From Candidatus Methanophagales archaeon (GTDB lineage: Archaea; Halobacteriota; Syntropharchaeia; Alkanophagales; Methanospirareceae), in assembly GCA_013139985.1 (NCBI GenBank), contig WSZT01000055.1, forward strand, positions 1 through 34,000: a stretch of DNA of 34,000 nt, written 5' to 3'. The translations under genes and the position numbers were made by a program. The notes beneath the pieces are model-generated. The model made no database searches. It was given only the letters and a program-made list of their open reading frames with translations, and had not been told where the DNA came from. This document shows, piece by piece, positions 1-6,956 of the stretch; within the stretch, counting starts at the first letter, position 1; the number at the start of each line of letters is the position of its first letter.

Positions 1-2
1 GG

Positions 3-65
3 GATGGCGGGAAAGGGGTGAAAAATATGGGTGTGCCGAGCAATTTGATTTTAGAGGTTGTTTAG
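3..65 (+). CDS. possible 3' end of an unidentified gene
   Basis: One frame is open from the window edge to a TAG and would encode about 20 residues ending in SNLILEVV. It could be the tail of a protein whose body lies upstream of the window. The fragment is too short to assign to a family, and chance is a fair alternative. Confidence 0.22.
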   Translation, partial: DGGKGVKNMGVPSNLILEVV

Positions 66-101
66 GATTCAGATTTGTATTTGTATATCAATATAAAAAA
101 A

Positions 102-223
102 CCACGAGATTTCACAAGATTAACACAAGAAATTGGGATTAATAAGGAATAAAGTAGCTAGGAGTATACTGAAACTATGTTAATATTACTCTTTTTCTCG
201 TGTAAATCTGTGTACTCTCGTGG
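102..223. repeat. imperfect long inverted repeat before intron copy 1
   Basis: The left arm (ccacgagatttcacaag) and right arm (ctgtgtactctcgtgg) are imperfect reverse complements separated by about 65 nt of AT-rich sequence. A related palindrome lies at 3295-3354, also directly upstream of the second intron-like copy. Weaker relatives occur at 7558-7586 and 21106-21161. Group IIC introns are known to insert just after stem-loop or terminator-like palindromes, which fits this position. No gene is seen between the arms. Confidence 0.65.
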
Positions 224-816
224 TCTGTTGACAAGAAGTTGCATCACAGATTGCCTAACCGGCTACCCTATCCATTCTGGGTAATCCTACCGTGGAATGC
301 GCGGATGGCAACGCCCACGTAGTAAGCTCGCGGAACAACGTGGAAAATCTGAAAGTCCGGTTTAGATCAACTGCAGGGATAAAAAAAACACCATGAAAAG
401 CGTAAAGCGAACCATTGTAAGAGTCGTCACTTATAATAAGCGAAAACGGACTGCTACGCTTAGACCAAAAGGTACGGAATCCGATTATAATGGCTATAGT
501 GACGTTATAGTGGATGGACGAATGATTCTCGGCTTACAGATGGCTTCTAAAGTGTTTATAATTATCTGTGATCTAGAACTTGGTAAGCCCCTTAAGCTCC
601 CGGAATATCCGGGTAGAGACCCCGTGAGGCCAAACGACGGCTTATGAGGTAGAGGATTCGGTAAAAAGCGAATGACATCTTGTAATGAGCGGTATAGGGG
701 TTCAAAATTTGCCCTAACCCGAGAGGGTGCTGAGTTACCAAATTGGTGTTTCCTTGTATGCAAGGAGGCAGAATGTAAGTAGTTTAATTACGCCCTTAAA
801 AGGCGAGAGACTTACA

Positions 817-906
817 GACATTCTGCCCAAATTCAGGTGGACTGACATCGCCTGGAAAAAGGCTGAAACACATGTTAACCGGCTGCAAACCAGAATTACA
901 AAAGCA
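817..906 (+). pseudogene. N-terminal remnant of group II intron reverse transcriptase
   Basis: The reading frame encodes RWTDIAWKKAETHVNRLQ followed by TRITKA. This matches the N-terminal W-x-x-I-x-W-K-K...LQ-x-RI-x-x-A pattern typical of group II intron-encoded maturase/RT proteins. The frame then runs into unrelated residues and stops at 945, so the polymerase, maturase and DNA-binding/endonuclease domains are missing. It lies just upstream of the domain-V-like hairpin, as expected for an ORF in domain IV. Copy 2 lacks this segment altogether. Confidence 0.6.
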
Positions 907-952
907 GTTAAACCAAACTGCTGCCCGATACAGAAAGGCTTATGAAATGCTT

Positions 953-1020
953 GAGCGGTATGAAGGGAAACTTTCACTTCATGTACCATTCTGAGACGAG
1001 GAGGGGCGAGCAATCGCCCC
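953..1020 (+). ncRNA. domain V/VI-like hairpins, copy 1
   Basis: The domain V basal stem pairs GAGCGGTA with TACCATTC, leaving one C-A mismatch. The upper stem TGAAGG-GAAA-CTTTCA has a GNRA tetraloop. The 3' side carries CTTCATG where a two-base bulge is expected, a five-base excess. A domain-VI-like hairpin (ggggcga/tcgcccc) follows at 1003-1020. Confidence 0.55.
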
Positions 1021-1030
1021 CTTCTTAATC

Positions 1031-1310
1031 GGCGGTAGAATTTAAGGATATAGTGATTTCACTGGATTTTCCGATTGTGCCGTAAGTTTGGTACACGTGC
1101 CCTTCTAAAAGGGCAACATTCATGGGTACTAAATGGTTGCAGGGGTCAGTTTTTAATGCGGGGTTCAGAGTGAACCGCCAGAAAGTAATCGACCCGTGTT
1201 GCTTGTCTCGTGCATATATGGGGGTTTTGGTGAAAAACGAGAGGAGTAGCATGTGTAAGAAGTTATTTGTAGGGGTACAAAGAAGATAGGTGCGAATCTG
1301 AAGAACATGG
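1031..1310. other. gene-poor interval between intron copy 1 and ppk2
   Basis: I see no supported gene here. A 75-codon minus-strand ORF (1025-1252) is open, but I do not recognise it and it has no clear ribosome-binding site. The TATA-like element of the first ppk2 lies at the right edge. Confidence 0.5.
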
Positions 1311-1320
1311 GATATAAATA
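1311..1320 (+). promoter_or_regulatory. TATA box for the ppk2 pair
   Basis: The element gatataaata lies about 40 bp before the ATG at 1359. This spacing predicts transcription starting around 1340 with a leader of about 20 nt. No strong Shine-Dalgarno sequence precedes this ATG. Confidence 0.45.
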
Positions 1321-1358
1321 GTAAAAAACTTAGTAAATTTAATTAGAGTAGAGCTATT

Positions 1359-2321
1359 ATGACAGAGGCTGAAATAAAGCCAAAGGGGCCACGTGCCAGG
1401 ATCAGAGATGTAGTGAAGAAAGCGGAGCCACGAGTGGAACCAACCATTGCTGCAAAACAAGATCGAAGTATCCAAATTCAAAATATACTGCAGAACCTCA
1501 GAAAGAAAGAGAAAAGCAAAATAATAAAGTCTGCACTGTTGAAATATTATGAAGCAGAGGAACTGAAACCGTATCAGGCAGAGCTTATTAAATTACAACA
1601 TCATGTAGAAAAAACTGGGAAAAAGCTAATCATTCTTTTCGATGGCAGGGATGCATCCGGGAAAGGAGGCACTATCCGGCGGGTTACCCGGTATATGAAC
1701 GAAAAAAGGTATCGTGTGGTCGCCCTTGGCAAACCAAATGAAGATCAGGCAACTGAACTCCACATGAAGCGCTATATCGAACAGTTTCCTCATGCGGGGG
1801 AGATTGTACTGTTCGATCGAAGCTGGTATAATCGGGCAATGGTTGAACCGGTGATGGGGTTTTGTACCGGGCGTCAATATCAACAATTTATGGATAACGT
1901 GATCAGTTACGAAGAAAATTTCATCGCTGATGGAAAGACGACGCTTCTTAAATTGTATTTTTCAGTTTCTAAGGAGGAACAGGCAAGGCGATTTGAAAGG
2001 AGGAAAAACGACCCGCTACGACAGTGGAAACTCAGTGAAGTGGACTTACAGGCACAGGAATTATGGGCTGAATTTACTGAGAAAAAATTCAGATTGTTAC
2101 AAAAGACACATACAAAAACGCTGCCATGGTACATCATCCGGTCGGATGATAAACATCTGGCTCGACTGGAAACGTTTAAAACAATCCTCAGTACAGTTAG
2201 ATATATCGGCAGAAGTCGGAAGTTGGATTTTAACCGGGATCCGGAGATCGTGATCCCGGGAGATAAGGAAGTGAAGATAATGAAGAAGAGCTGGAGAAAA
2301 TATGGTAAGTACGAGTGTTGA
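1359..2321 (+). CDS. ppk2: polyphosphate kinase 2 (PPK2), first paralog
   Basis: PPK2 enzymes transfer phosphate between inorganic polyphosphate and nucleotides, mainly using polyP to make NTP from NDP (class I) or NDP from NMP (class II). The 320-residue protein has a Walker A loop at about residues 95-104 (DGRDASGKGG), the Walker-B-like block LFDRSWYNRA at 151-160, the VMGFCT segment, and the basic lid region ERRKNDPLRQWK. These are hallmark PPK2 features. A basic, lysine-rich N-terminal extension of about 65 residues precedes the core and makes it longer than typical one-domain members. It is followed after 31 bp by a second PPK2 gene, probably in one transcript, and the pair is bracketed by intron-like repeats. 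Family assignment is firm. Substrate class (ADP/GDP versus AMP) is not certain from sequence alone. Confidence 0.93.
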   Translation: MTEAEIKPKGPRARIRDVVKKAEPRVEPTIAAKQDRSIQIQNILQNLRKKEKSKIIKSALLKYYEAEELKPYQAELIKLQHHVEKTGKKLIILFDGRDASGKGGTIRRVTRYMNEKRYRVVALGKPNEDQATELHMKRYIEQFPHAGEIVLFDRSWYNRAMVEPVMGFCTGRQYQQFMDNVISYEENFIADGKTTLLKLYFSVSKEEQARRFERRKNDPLRQWKLSEVDLQAQELWAEFTEKKFRLLQKTHTKTLPWYIIRSDDKHLARLETFKTILSTVRYIGRSRKLDFNRDPEIVIPGDKEVKIMKKSWRKYGKYEC

Positions 2322-2352
2322 TCGTATGGTTACATACCCAAGGGGGTAAAAG

Positions 2353-3252
2353 ATGACAACAAAAAATGACAATGAAAAATCTGAAAAAAAAGTGAAATTA
2401 GCTGAACATACTGCCATCAAGAATATGGACAAGGTGCAGGAGAAGAACCGTGTTAGCATATGGGTAAAAAGGAGTACTCTTGAATATGAAGAGGAACTGC
2501 GCAATCTGCAGACCGAACTTATAAAGGTGCAAAACCATGTCAAGTCTTGCGGACTGCGCATTCTGGTATTGTTTGAAGGACGGGATGCTGCCGGGAAAGG
2601 GGGCACGATAAAGAGATTTACCGAACATATAAATCCACGGGGTGTGCGGGTTGTGGCACTCGAAATGCCGAGCGACAGGGAACAAACCCAATGGTATTTT
2701 CAGCGATACGTCCAGCATCTCCCATCAGCAGGAGAGATAGTATTGTTTGACCGCAGCTGGTATAACCGGGCAATGGTTGAACCTGTGATGGGATTCTGCA
2801 CGGATGAGCAGAATAAACGCTTCTTAAAGGATGTTCCTCTCTTCGAACAATTGCTTGTAAAAGATGGAATTTTTTTATTCAAGTTTTATTTTTCAGTCTC
2901 TAAAGATGAACAGACAAGACGATTTGACGCAAGAAAGACCAATCCGCTGAAGCAATACAAGGTCTCCCGTGTTGATAAGATGGCACAGGAAATGTGGGAT
3001 CAGTATACAATAAAAAAGTTCCAGATGCTTAGTGAAACAAACCGAACCATTGCCCCGTGGATAATTATTCGATCCAATAACAAGAGAAAAGCAAGACTCA
3101 ACTGTATTAAATATATTCTATATAACCTGGATTACGAAGGCAAGGTTCATGAAAAAAAACTCGAGCCGGATCCGGAGATCGTGATTTCGGGCATTGATGA
3201 ACTCAAACACATGGAAGATAATCTGTTGAAACCGATTGAACTGCCGGGATGA
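2353..3252 (+). CDS. ppk2: polyphosphate kinase 2 (PPK2), second paralog
   Basis: This 299-residue PPK2 has the Walker A loop EGRDAAGKGG at about residues 75-84, the LFDRSWYNRA block at 131-140, VMGFCT and the lid DARKTNPLKQYK. The segments GTIKRFTEHINPRGVRVVAL and RTQWYFQRYV-like QTQWYFQRYV are close to the class I PPK2 consensus (NDP to NTP with polyP). The start ATG is preceded by a purine-rich aaggggg, a good ribosome-binding site. It differs substantially from the upstream paralog, so the pair is not a very recent duplication and may be specialised for different nucleotides or form a hetero-oligomer, which is inference. The last two-thirds of both proteins align without large gaps. Confidence 0.94.
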   Translation: MTTKNDNEKSEKKVKLAEHTAIKNMDKVQEKNRVSIWVKRSTLEYEEELRNLQTELIKVQNHVKSCGLRILVLFEGRDAAGKGGTIKRFTEHINPRGVRVVALEMPSDREQTQWYFQRYVQHLPSAGEIVLFDRSWYNRAMVEPVMGFCTDEQNKRFLKDVPLFEQLLVKDGIFLFKFYFSVSKDEQTRRFDARKTNPLKQYKVSRVDKMAQEMWDQYTIKKFQMLSETNRTIAPWIIIRSNNKRKARLNCIKYILYNLDYEGKVHEKKLEPDPEIVISGIDELKHMEDNLLKPIELPG

Positions 3253-3294
3253 GGTGCGTTCTTGTTAATCTTGTGTGGATTTCCGCCTATAAAA

Positions 3295-3354
3295 CCACGA
3301 TTACACAAGAGTAACATCAACAGAACTCTTGTGGAAATCTGTGTAATCTCGTGG
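3295..3354. repeat. imperfect palindrome before intron copy 2
   Basis: The arms ccacgattacacaagagt and actcttgtggaaatctgtg...ctcgtgg form a hairpin of about 60 nt with a short loop. It is the compact counterpart of the palindrome at 102-223. A run of four T and then the repeated intron-like sequence begin directly after it, a layout resembling the terminator-type target of group IIC introns. Confidence 0.65.
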
Positions 3355-3360
3355 TCTTTT

Positions 3361-4000
3361 GACAAGAAGCTGCATCACAGATTGCCTAACCTGCTACCCT
3401 ATCCATTCGGGGTAATCCTACCGCGGAATGCGCGGATGGCAACGCCCACGTAGTAAGCCTGCGGAACAACGTGGGAAATCTGAAAGTCCGGTTTAGATCA
3501 ACTGCAAGGATAAAAAAAACACCATGAAGAGCGTAAAGCGAACCATTGTAAGTGTCGTCACTTATAATAAGCGAAAACGGACTGCTACGCTTAGACCAAA
3601 AGGTACGCAATCAGACTATAATGGCTATAGTGACGTTATAGTGGATGGACGAACGATTCTCAGCTTACAGATGGCTTCTAAAGTGTTTATAATTATCTGC
3701 GATGTAGAACTTGGTAAGCCCCATAAGCTCCCGGAATCTCCGGGTATAGACCCTGTGAGGGAAAACGACGGCTTATGGGGTAGAGGATTTGGTAAAAAGC
3801 GAATGACCTCTTGTAATGAAAGGTATAGGGGTTCAAAATTTACCCTGACTCGAAAAGGTGCTGACTTACCAGCCGGTGTTTCATTGTATGCAAGGAGGCA
3901 AACCTGTGAATTATGAAATGCTTGAGCGGTATGAAGGGAAACTTTCACTTCATGTACCGTTCTGAGACGAGGAGGGGCGAGCAATCGCCCCATCCTTAGT
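3361..4000 (+). mobile_element. group II intron-like element, copy 2 (no RT segment)
   Basis: This is a direct repeat of 230-1030, starting at gacaagaag after the palindrome and ending shortly after the domain-VI-like hairpin, beyond which the copies diverge. About 165 nt present in copy 1, including the reverse-transcriptase remnant, are absent, so the sequence jumps from caaggaggcaaacc almost straight to the domain V hairpin. The track shows a 130-codon ORF (3524-3916) starting MKSVKRTIV across it. The matching ORF in copy 1 has a stop at codon 85. Codon differences between the copies do not favour synonymous sites strongly, so I read this region as intron RNA (domains I-III) rather than protein. 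Confidence 0.62.
3924..3991 (+). ncRNA. domain V/VI-like hairpins, copy 2
   Basis: The domain V basal stem GAGCGGTA/TACCGTTC is fully paired here, with one G-U pair and the AGC triad on the 5' strand. The upper stem and GAAA loop are as in copy 1. The same extra CTTCA is present on the 3' side. The domain VI hairpin lies at 3974-3991. Copy 2 is therefore structurally better preserved at the catalytic end than copy 1. Confidence 0.58.
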
Positions 4001-4142
4001 CTGCTTAAAAACCCTTGGAAAATGTTAGTACCGTTCTGGCAAATTATTATTTGTGAGTCCCCCAATGGGGCAACGCAAAAGTCGTCCGGCAAACATGTGC
4101 AATTCCGACAACATAATGCATAACTATTTAGGTTATTGTGCA

Positions 4143-4458
4143 GTAAATGCAATTTATGAGACAAATAATAAAAAGACAGAATCTTCTAATGATGTTTCAT
4201 ATACAAAATTGAAGAACACGTTGAAGTTTCGGAGTGTTCACACTGTCCAGAATTATGTGCGATCCATTGAAGAAACGTATCTTGTTTTATATTGATGACC
4301 CGAAGACAAAGGCGCGGGAATTGAACTCGCTTGTCAAGGCGGCTGGTGAGCGGGATTGCAGTGACCTTCTTGTGATTACCCGGGACTGGGAAGGCGAGGA
4401 GGAGTTCAAGGGCTGCGGCATCCATTTTGTGCCGCTGTGGCAGTGGTTGCAGGGGTGA
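4143..4458 (+). pseudogene. remnant of archaeal AAA ATPase with DUF4143-type C-terminus
   Basis: Two overlapping frames each encode a recognisable piece of the common archaeal AAA+ ATPase family whose C-terminal part is a PD-(D/E)XK-like DUF4143 region. The first frame ends KFRSVHTVQNYVRSIEETYL, resembling the winged-helix SVHTV..Y...LEEAYL segment. The second frame (to the stop at 4458) encodes IDDPKTKARELNSL and DLLVITRDWEGEEE with the terminal FVPLWQWL, the typical C-terminus. In an intact protein roughly 100 residues separate these pieces. The join near 4283-4295 therefore looks like an internal deletion with a frameshift, and the ATPase domain is missing. Genes of this family are often decaying and associated with mobile regions. 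The assignment rests on motif memory only. Confidence 0.6.
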
Positions 4459-4560
4459 GAATTTGTTTTTTATAGCAATTCTTATCTGCATAACTATGTA
4501 TTGTTTATTCGAGCAGTCGGTAAAAAGGAAAAATAGAAGGGGGTAAACATAGTACGACAG

Positions 4561-5490
4561 ATGGAACGTATAAAATCAATCAAAGACATCCCGCCTGAAG
4601 AGAATATGCTCCCAGGCACGCCAGCTTGTGCGGGTTGTGGTGGTCTTTTGGCATTGAGGCACTGTCTGAAGGCACTGGGGAGAAGGATCGTTATCGTAAA
4701 TGCTGCAGGTTGCTTTACCCTCCTTACCATCTATCCCTATACCCCATTTAAGAATTCTTGGCTTTATACCGCAATGGCATGTGCACCTGCCGGGGCGCAA
4801 GGGATACGGGATGCGCTGGACATTTTAATAAAAAAGGGTAGGCTCGACCCGGAAGAGGATTTGAAGGTGGTTGTATTGACCGGTGATGGGGCTGCTTACG
4901 ATATGGGTCTTTCTTCTACTTCGGGAGCTATCAATCGCAACCTTGACTTCTATTATATCTGTTATGATAATGAGGCATATGGGAATACCGGCGTCCAGTG
5001 GTCAGGAGCAACACCATATGCATCAAAGACGGGCACAACCCCTCCTGGGAGGATAAGCCCAATAGGATCGGAGCTTGCAAAGAAAGATCTCTTTGCGATT
5101 TGGAAAAGTCACAAGCCGCCCTATCTTGCTACCATCTCGCCAGCCCACCCGGTTGATTTGATTAACAAATTTAAAAAGGCAGAACAGTACACGGGACCTA
5201 AACTATTTATAGCTCTTTCACCCTGCCCTCCTGGTTGGGGAATAGACCCGTCATACACGGTAAAACTCGCAAAACTAGCGGTTGATACTGGCATCTGGGC
5301 ACTAAAAGAGGCTGTTTTTGGTGTTGTTACTCATACGGTTGTCCCCAAAAGATTTAAGCAAGTGGAAGAATATCTACAAGTACAGGGGCGGTTCGCCCAT
5401 CTCTTTAAACCTGTTAGGCAGGAGGCGGCACTGAATAAGATACAGGAGGGAGTAAATGAGTACTGGAACAGACATAAGCTTCTTCTTTAA
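4561..5490 (+). CDS. porB: pyruvate/2-oxoacid:ferredoxin oxidoreductase, beta subunit
   Basis: The beta subunit of this oxidoreductase family binds thiamine pyrophosphate and a [4Fe-4S] cluster, and acts with the alpha, gamma and delta subunits to convert a 2-oxoacid plus CoA to acyl-CoA, CO2 and reduced ferredoxin. In this 309-residue protein the four cluster cysteines are visible at about 23 and 26 (PACAGCGG), 51 (NAAGC) and 222 (SPCPPGW). The TPP motif is GDGAAYDMG with the downstream N (108-126). The segment YDNEAYGNTGVQWSGATPY and the end VEEYLQVQGRFAHL are typical of PorB. No alpha, gamma or delta subunit lies in the window. The gene follows a degenerate intron/pseudogene region and overlaps the next gene by 35 bp. 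Substrate (pyruvate versus a branched 2-oxoacid) is likely but not proven to be pyruvate. The start is the only plausible ATG, though its ribosome-binding site (gggggt) is distant. Confidence 0.88.
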   Translation: MERIKSIKDIPPEENMLPGTPACAGCGGLLALRHCLKALGRRIVIVNAAGCFTLLTIYPYTPFKNSWLYTAMACAPAGAQGIRDALDILIKKGRLDPEEDLKVVVLTGDGAAYDMGLSSTSGAINRNLDFYYICYDNEAYGNTGVQWSGATPYASKTGTTPPGRISPIGSELAKKDLFAIWKSHKPPYLATISPAHPVDLINKFKKAEQYTGPKLFIALSPCPPGWGIDPSYTVKLAKLAVDTGIWALKEAVFGVVTHTVVPKRFKQVEEYLQVQGRFAHLFKPVRQEAALNKIQEGVNEYWNRHKLLL

Positions 5491-6823
5491 CCCGAAAACA
5501 ATCGCCGTTGTTGGTGCTTCACCAACCCCCGGAAAAGCTTCTCATATTATCTTGGAAAGCCTTAAGCGAATCGGTTTTAGAGGGACTACCTATCTAGTAA
5601 ATCCTAAATATCCATCTATTGATGGTCGCAAGTGCTATCGCACAATGACCGAGATAAAGGACAATATTGATGTGGCTATTCTTGCATTACCTGCCTCTAA
5701 AGTGTTGGAAGTGCTGAAGCCAGTCGAAAATGTCAAGGGTGCAATCATTATCAGTGCGGGTTTCAAGGAGGTCGGAGATTCCGGGCGGCGGTTGGAAGAA
5801 GCGCTAAAAGAGATTGTTGCGCGGAAAGGGATAAGGATCATCGGTCCAAACTGTTTGGGTATATATGATACTGTGTCCAGGATGGATACTTTTTTTATAC
5901 CTGTGGAACGGGTGAAGCGGCTCAAAACAGGCAGGATTTCTATAGTCACTCAGAGCGGTTCTTTTGCTGAAATGATCGTGGATGAGATGGCGTCAGAAGG
6001 TATTGGTGTCGCAAGGATTGTGAGTTATGGGAATAGAGTCGATGTTGGTGAGACCGAGTGCCTCAATTTCCTGGTTGATGATGATGCAACGAAGGTTGTT
6101 GTCTTATACATGGAATCGGTAGACGACGGAAGGCGGTTTGTAGAGGTGGCATCGCGATGCACAAAGAAAAAGCCCGTTGTTGCTCTTAAGGTTGGTAAAA
6201 GGGAGGCGGGAGTACATGCTGCCAGATCACATACGGGTGCAATATCTGGTAGGTATGAGCTATATAAAGCGGCATTTAAAAAGGCCGGGATAATTGAGGT
6301 GGACGGCTATGAGGGGTTAAAGGATGCCTGTAAGGTTTTGAACTCCTATGACCTGGTCGCAGGCAAAAAGGTTTTGATTATAACGGATGGTGGTGGTGTC
6401 GCTGTAACTATGGCAGATGCATGTGAAGATTTGGGACTTGACGTGAAGGAACTTACAGAGGAAACGAGAAAACGCTTGAGCGCCAAACTGCCCGGTTACG
6501 CTGCTACTGGTAATCCCATAGACCTGACCAGTAGTGTTACCGATGAGGATTATGCTATTGCCCTTGAAGAGGGTTTGAGGGACGAATACGATATTGTCAT
6601 TGTAATTGTTCTATGGGGTCCACCGGAAATCACGGAACGACTGGTAGATAAGCTGAAAGAGCTCAGAGACATATACAATAAACCGATACTCATATGTAGT
6701 CCGGGTGGCAAGTTTACAAGGCGAATGGCAAAGCATTTCGAGGAGAAAAAAGGTTTGCCTGTATTTTTTACACCCGAAAGCGCAGCTAGGGCTGCTGCGG
6801 TCTTAGCTGGCGGTAAGAGGTAA
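5456..6823 (+). CDS. acdA: ADP-forming acetate/acyl-CoA ligase, alpha subunit
   Basis: This enzyme converts acyl-CoA, ADP and phosphate to acid, CoA and ATP through a phospho-histidine intermediate. It is the main substrate-level phosphorylation route for acetyl-CoA in many archaea. The 455-residue length matches separate archaeal alpha subunits. A Rossmann-like CoA-binding domain occupies roughly residues 5-135 (AVVGASPTPGK, GPNCLG) and is followed by succinyl-CoA-synthetase-like domains (TQSGSFAE). The likely phosphorylated histidine is H259 in ARSHTGAISG. The ATG has a strong aggaggg ribosome-binding site and lies inside the 3' end of porB, in a different frame. Translational coupling is likely, linking oxidative decarboxylation to ATP formation. 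The ATP-grasp beta subunit is not in the window and must be encoded elsewhere. Confidence 0.9.
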   Translation: MSTGTDISFFFNPKTIAVVGASPTPGKASHIILESLKRIGFRGTTYLVNPKYPSIDGRKCYRTMTEIKDNIDVAILALPASKVLEVLKPVENVKGAIIISAGFKEVGDSGRRLEEALKEIVARKGIRIIGPNCLGIYDTVSRMDTFFIPVERVKRLKTGRISIVTQSGSFAEMIVDEMASEGIGVARIVSYGNRVDVGETECLNFLVDDDATKVVVLYMESVDDGRRFVEVASRCTKKKPVVALKVGKREAGVHAARSHTGAISGRYELYKAAFKKAGIIEVDGYEGLKDACKVLNSYDLVAGKKVLIITDGGGVAVTMADACEDLGLDVKELTEETRKRLSAKLPGYAATGNPIDLTSSVTDEDYAIALEEGLRDEYDIVIVIVLWGPPEITERLVDKLKELRDIYNKPILICSPGGKFTRRMAKHFEEKKGLPVFFTPESAARAAAVLAGGKR

Positions 6824-6891
6824 GTGCAGACAATGAAAAATGTAAAATGTCAATACTAGGATTGATTTTATTTTGTTCTCTCAAAGTATCC

Positions 6892-6908
6892 TTTAAATTA
6901 TATTTATA
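6892..6908 (+). promoter_or_regulatory. TATA-like promoter for ndk
   Basis: The AT-rich tttaaattatatttata lies 50-65 bp before the ATG at 6957. It leaves room for a leader of about 25 nt carrying the ribosome-binding site aaaggtg. Confidence 0.4.
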
Positions 6909-6956
6909 TTGAATAATCCTATTCTCTATCTAACCAAACAAAAAGGTGTAGAAGCA

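Larger units (their letters stand above)
230..1030 (+). mobile_element. group II intron-like element, copy 1 (degenerate)
   Basis: The segment is about 85-90% identical by eye to 3361-4000 in the same orientation. Its 3' end has the layout of group II intron domains V and VI: a GAGCGGTA...TACCATTCTGA hairpin with a GAAA loop, then a GC-rich hairpin (ggggcgaGCAAtcgcccc). The start has domain-I-like blocks such as GCCTAACC and GGATGGCAACGCCC. A fragment resembling the N-terminus of an intron-encoded reverse transcriptase sits just before domain V, where domain IV ORFs normally lie. No RT catalytic core is present. The 5' boundary is uncertain because no GUGYG start is obvious, and the first domain looks short. 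The element is probably immobile on its own, or was once mobilised in trans. The alternative is another repeat family that carries a domain-V-like hairpin. Confidence 0.65.

Noticed and set aside
102-223. CRISPR-like repeats
   Set aside because: Only single palindromes are present, without regular spacing or unique spacers. No cas genes are in the window.
1025-1252. 75-codon minus-strand ORF ending ...GKSSEITISLNSTAD
   Set aside because: It is open but I do not recognise it. It has no clear ribosome-binding site and lies in the short interval between an intron-like copy and ppk2. It may be a remnant, but I cannot support it.
230-4000. Interpretation of the repeats as an insertion sequence with a novel transposase (84/130 aa ORFs)
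   Set aside because: There are no terminal inverted repeats, no target duplication and no catalytic motifs in the ORFs. The domain V/VI-like hairpins and RT remnant fit a group II intron better.
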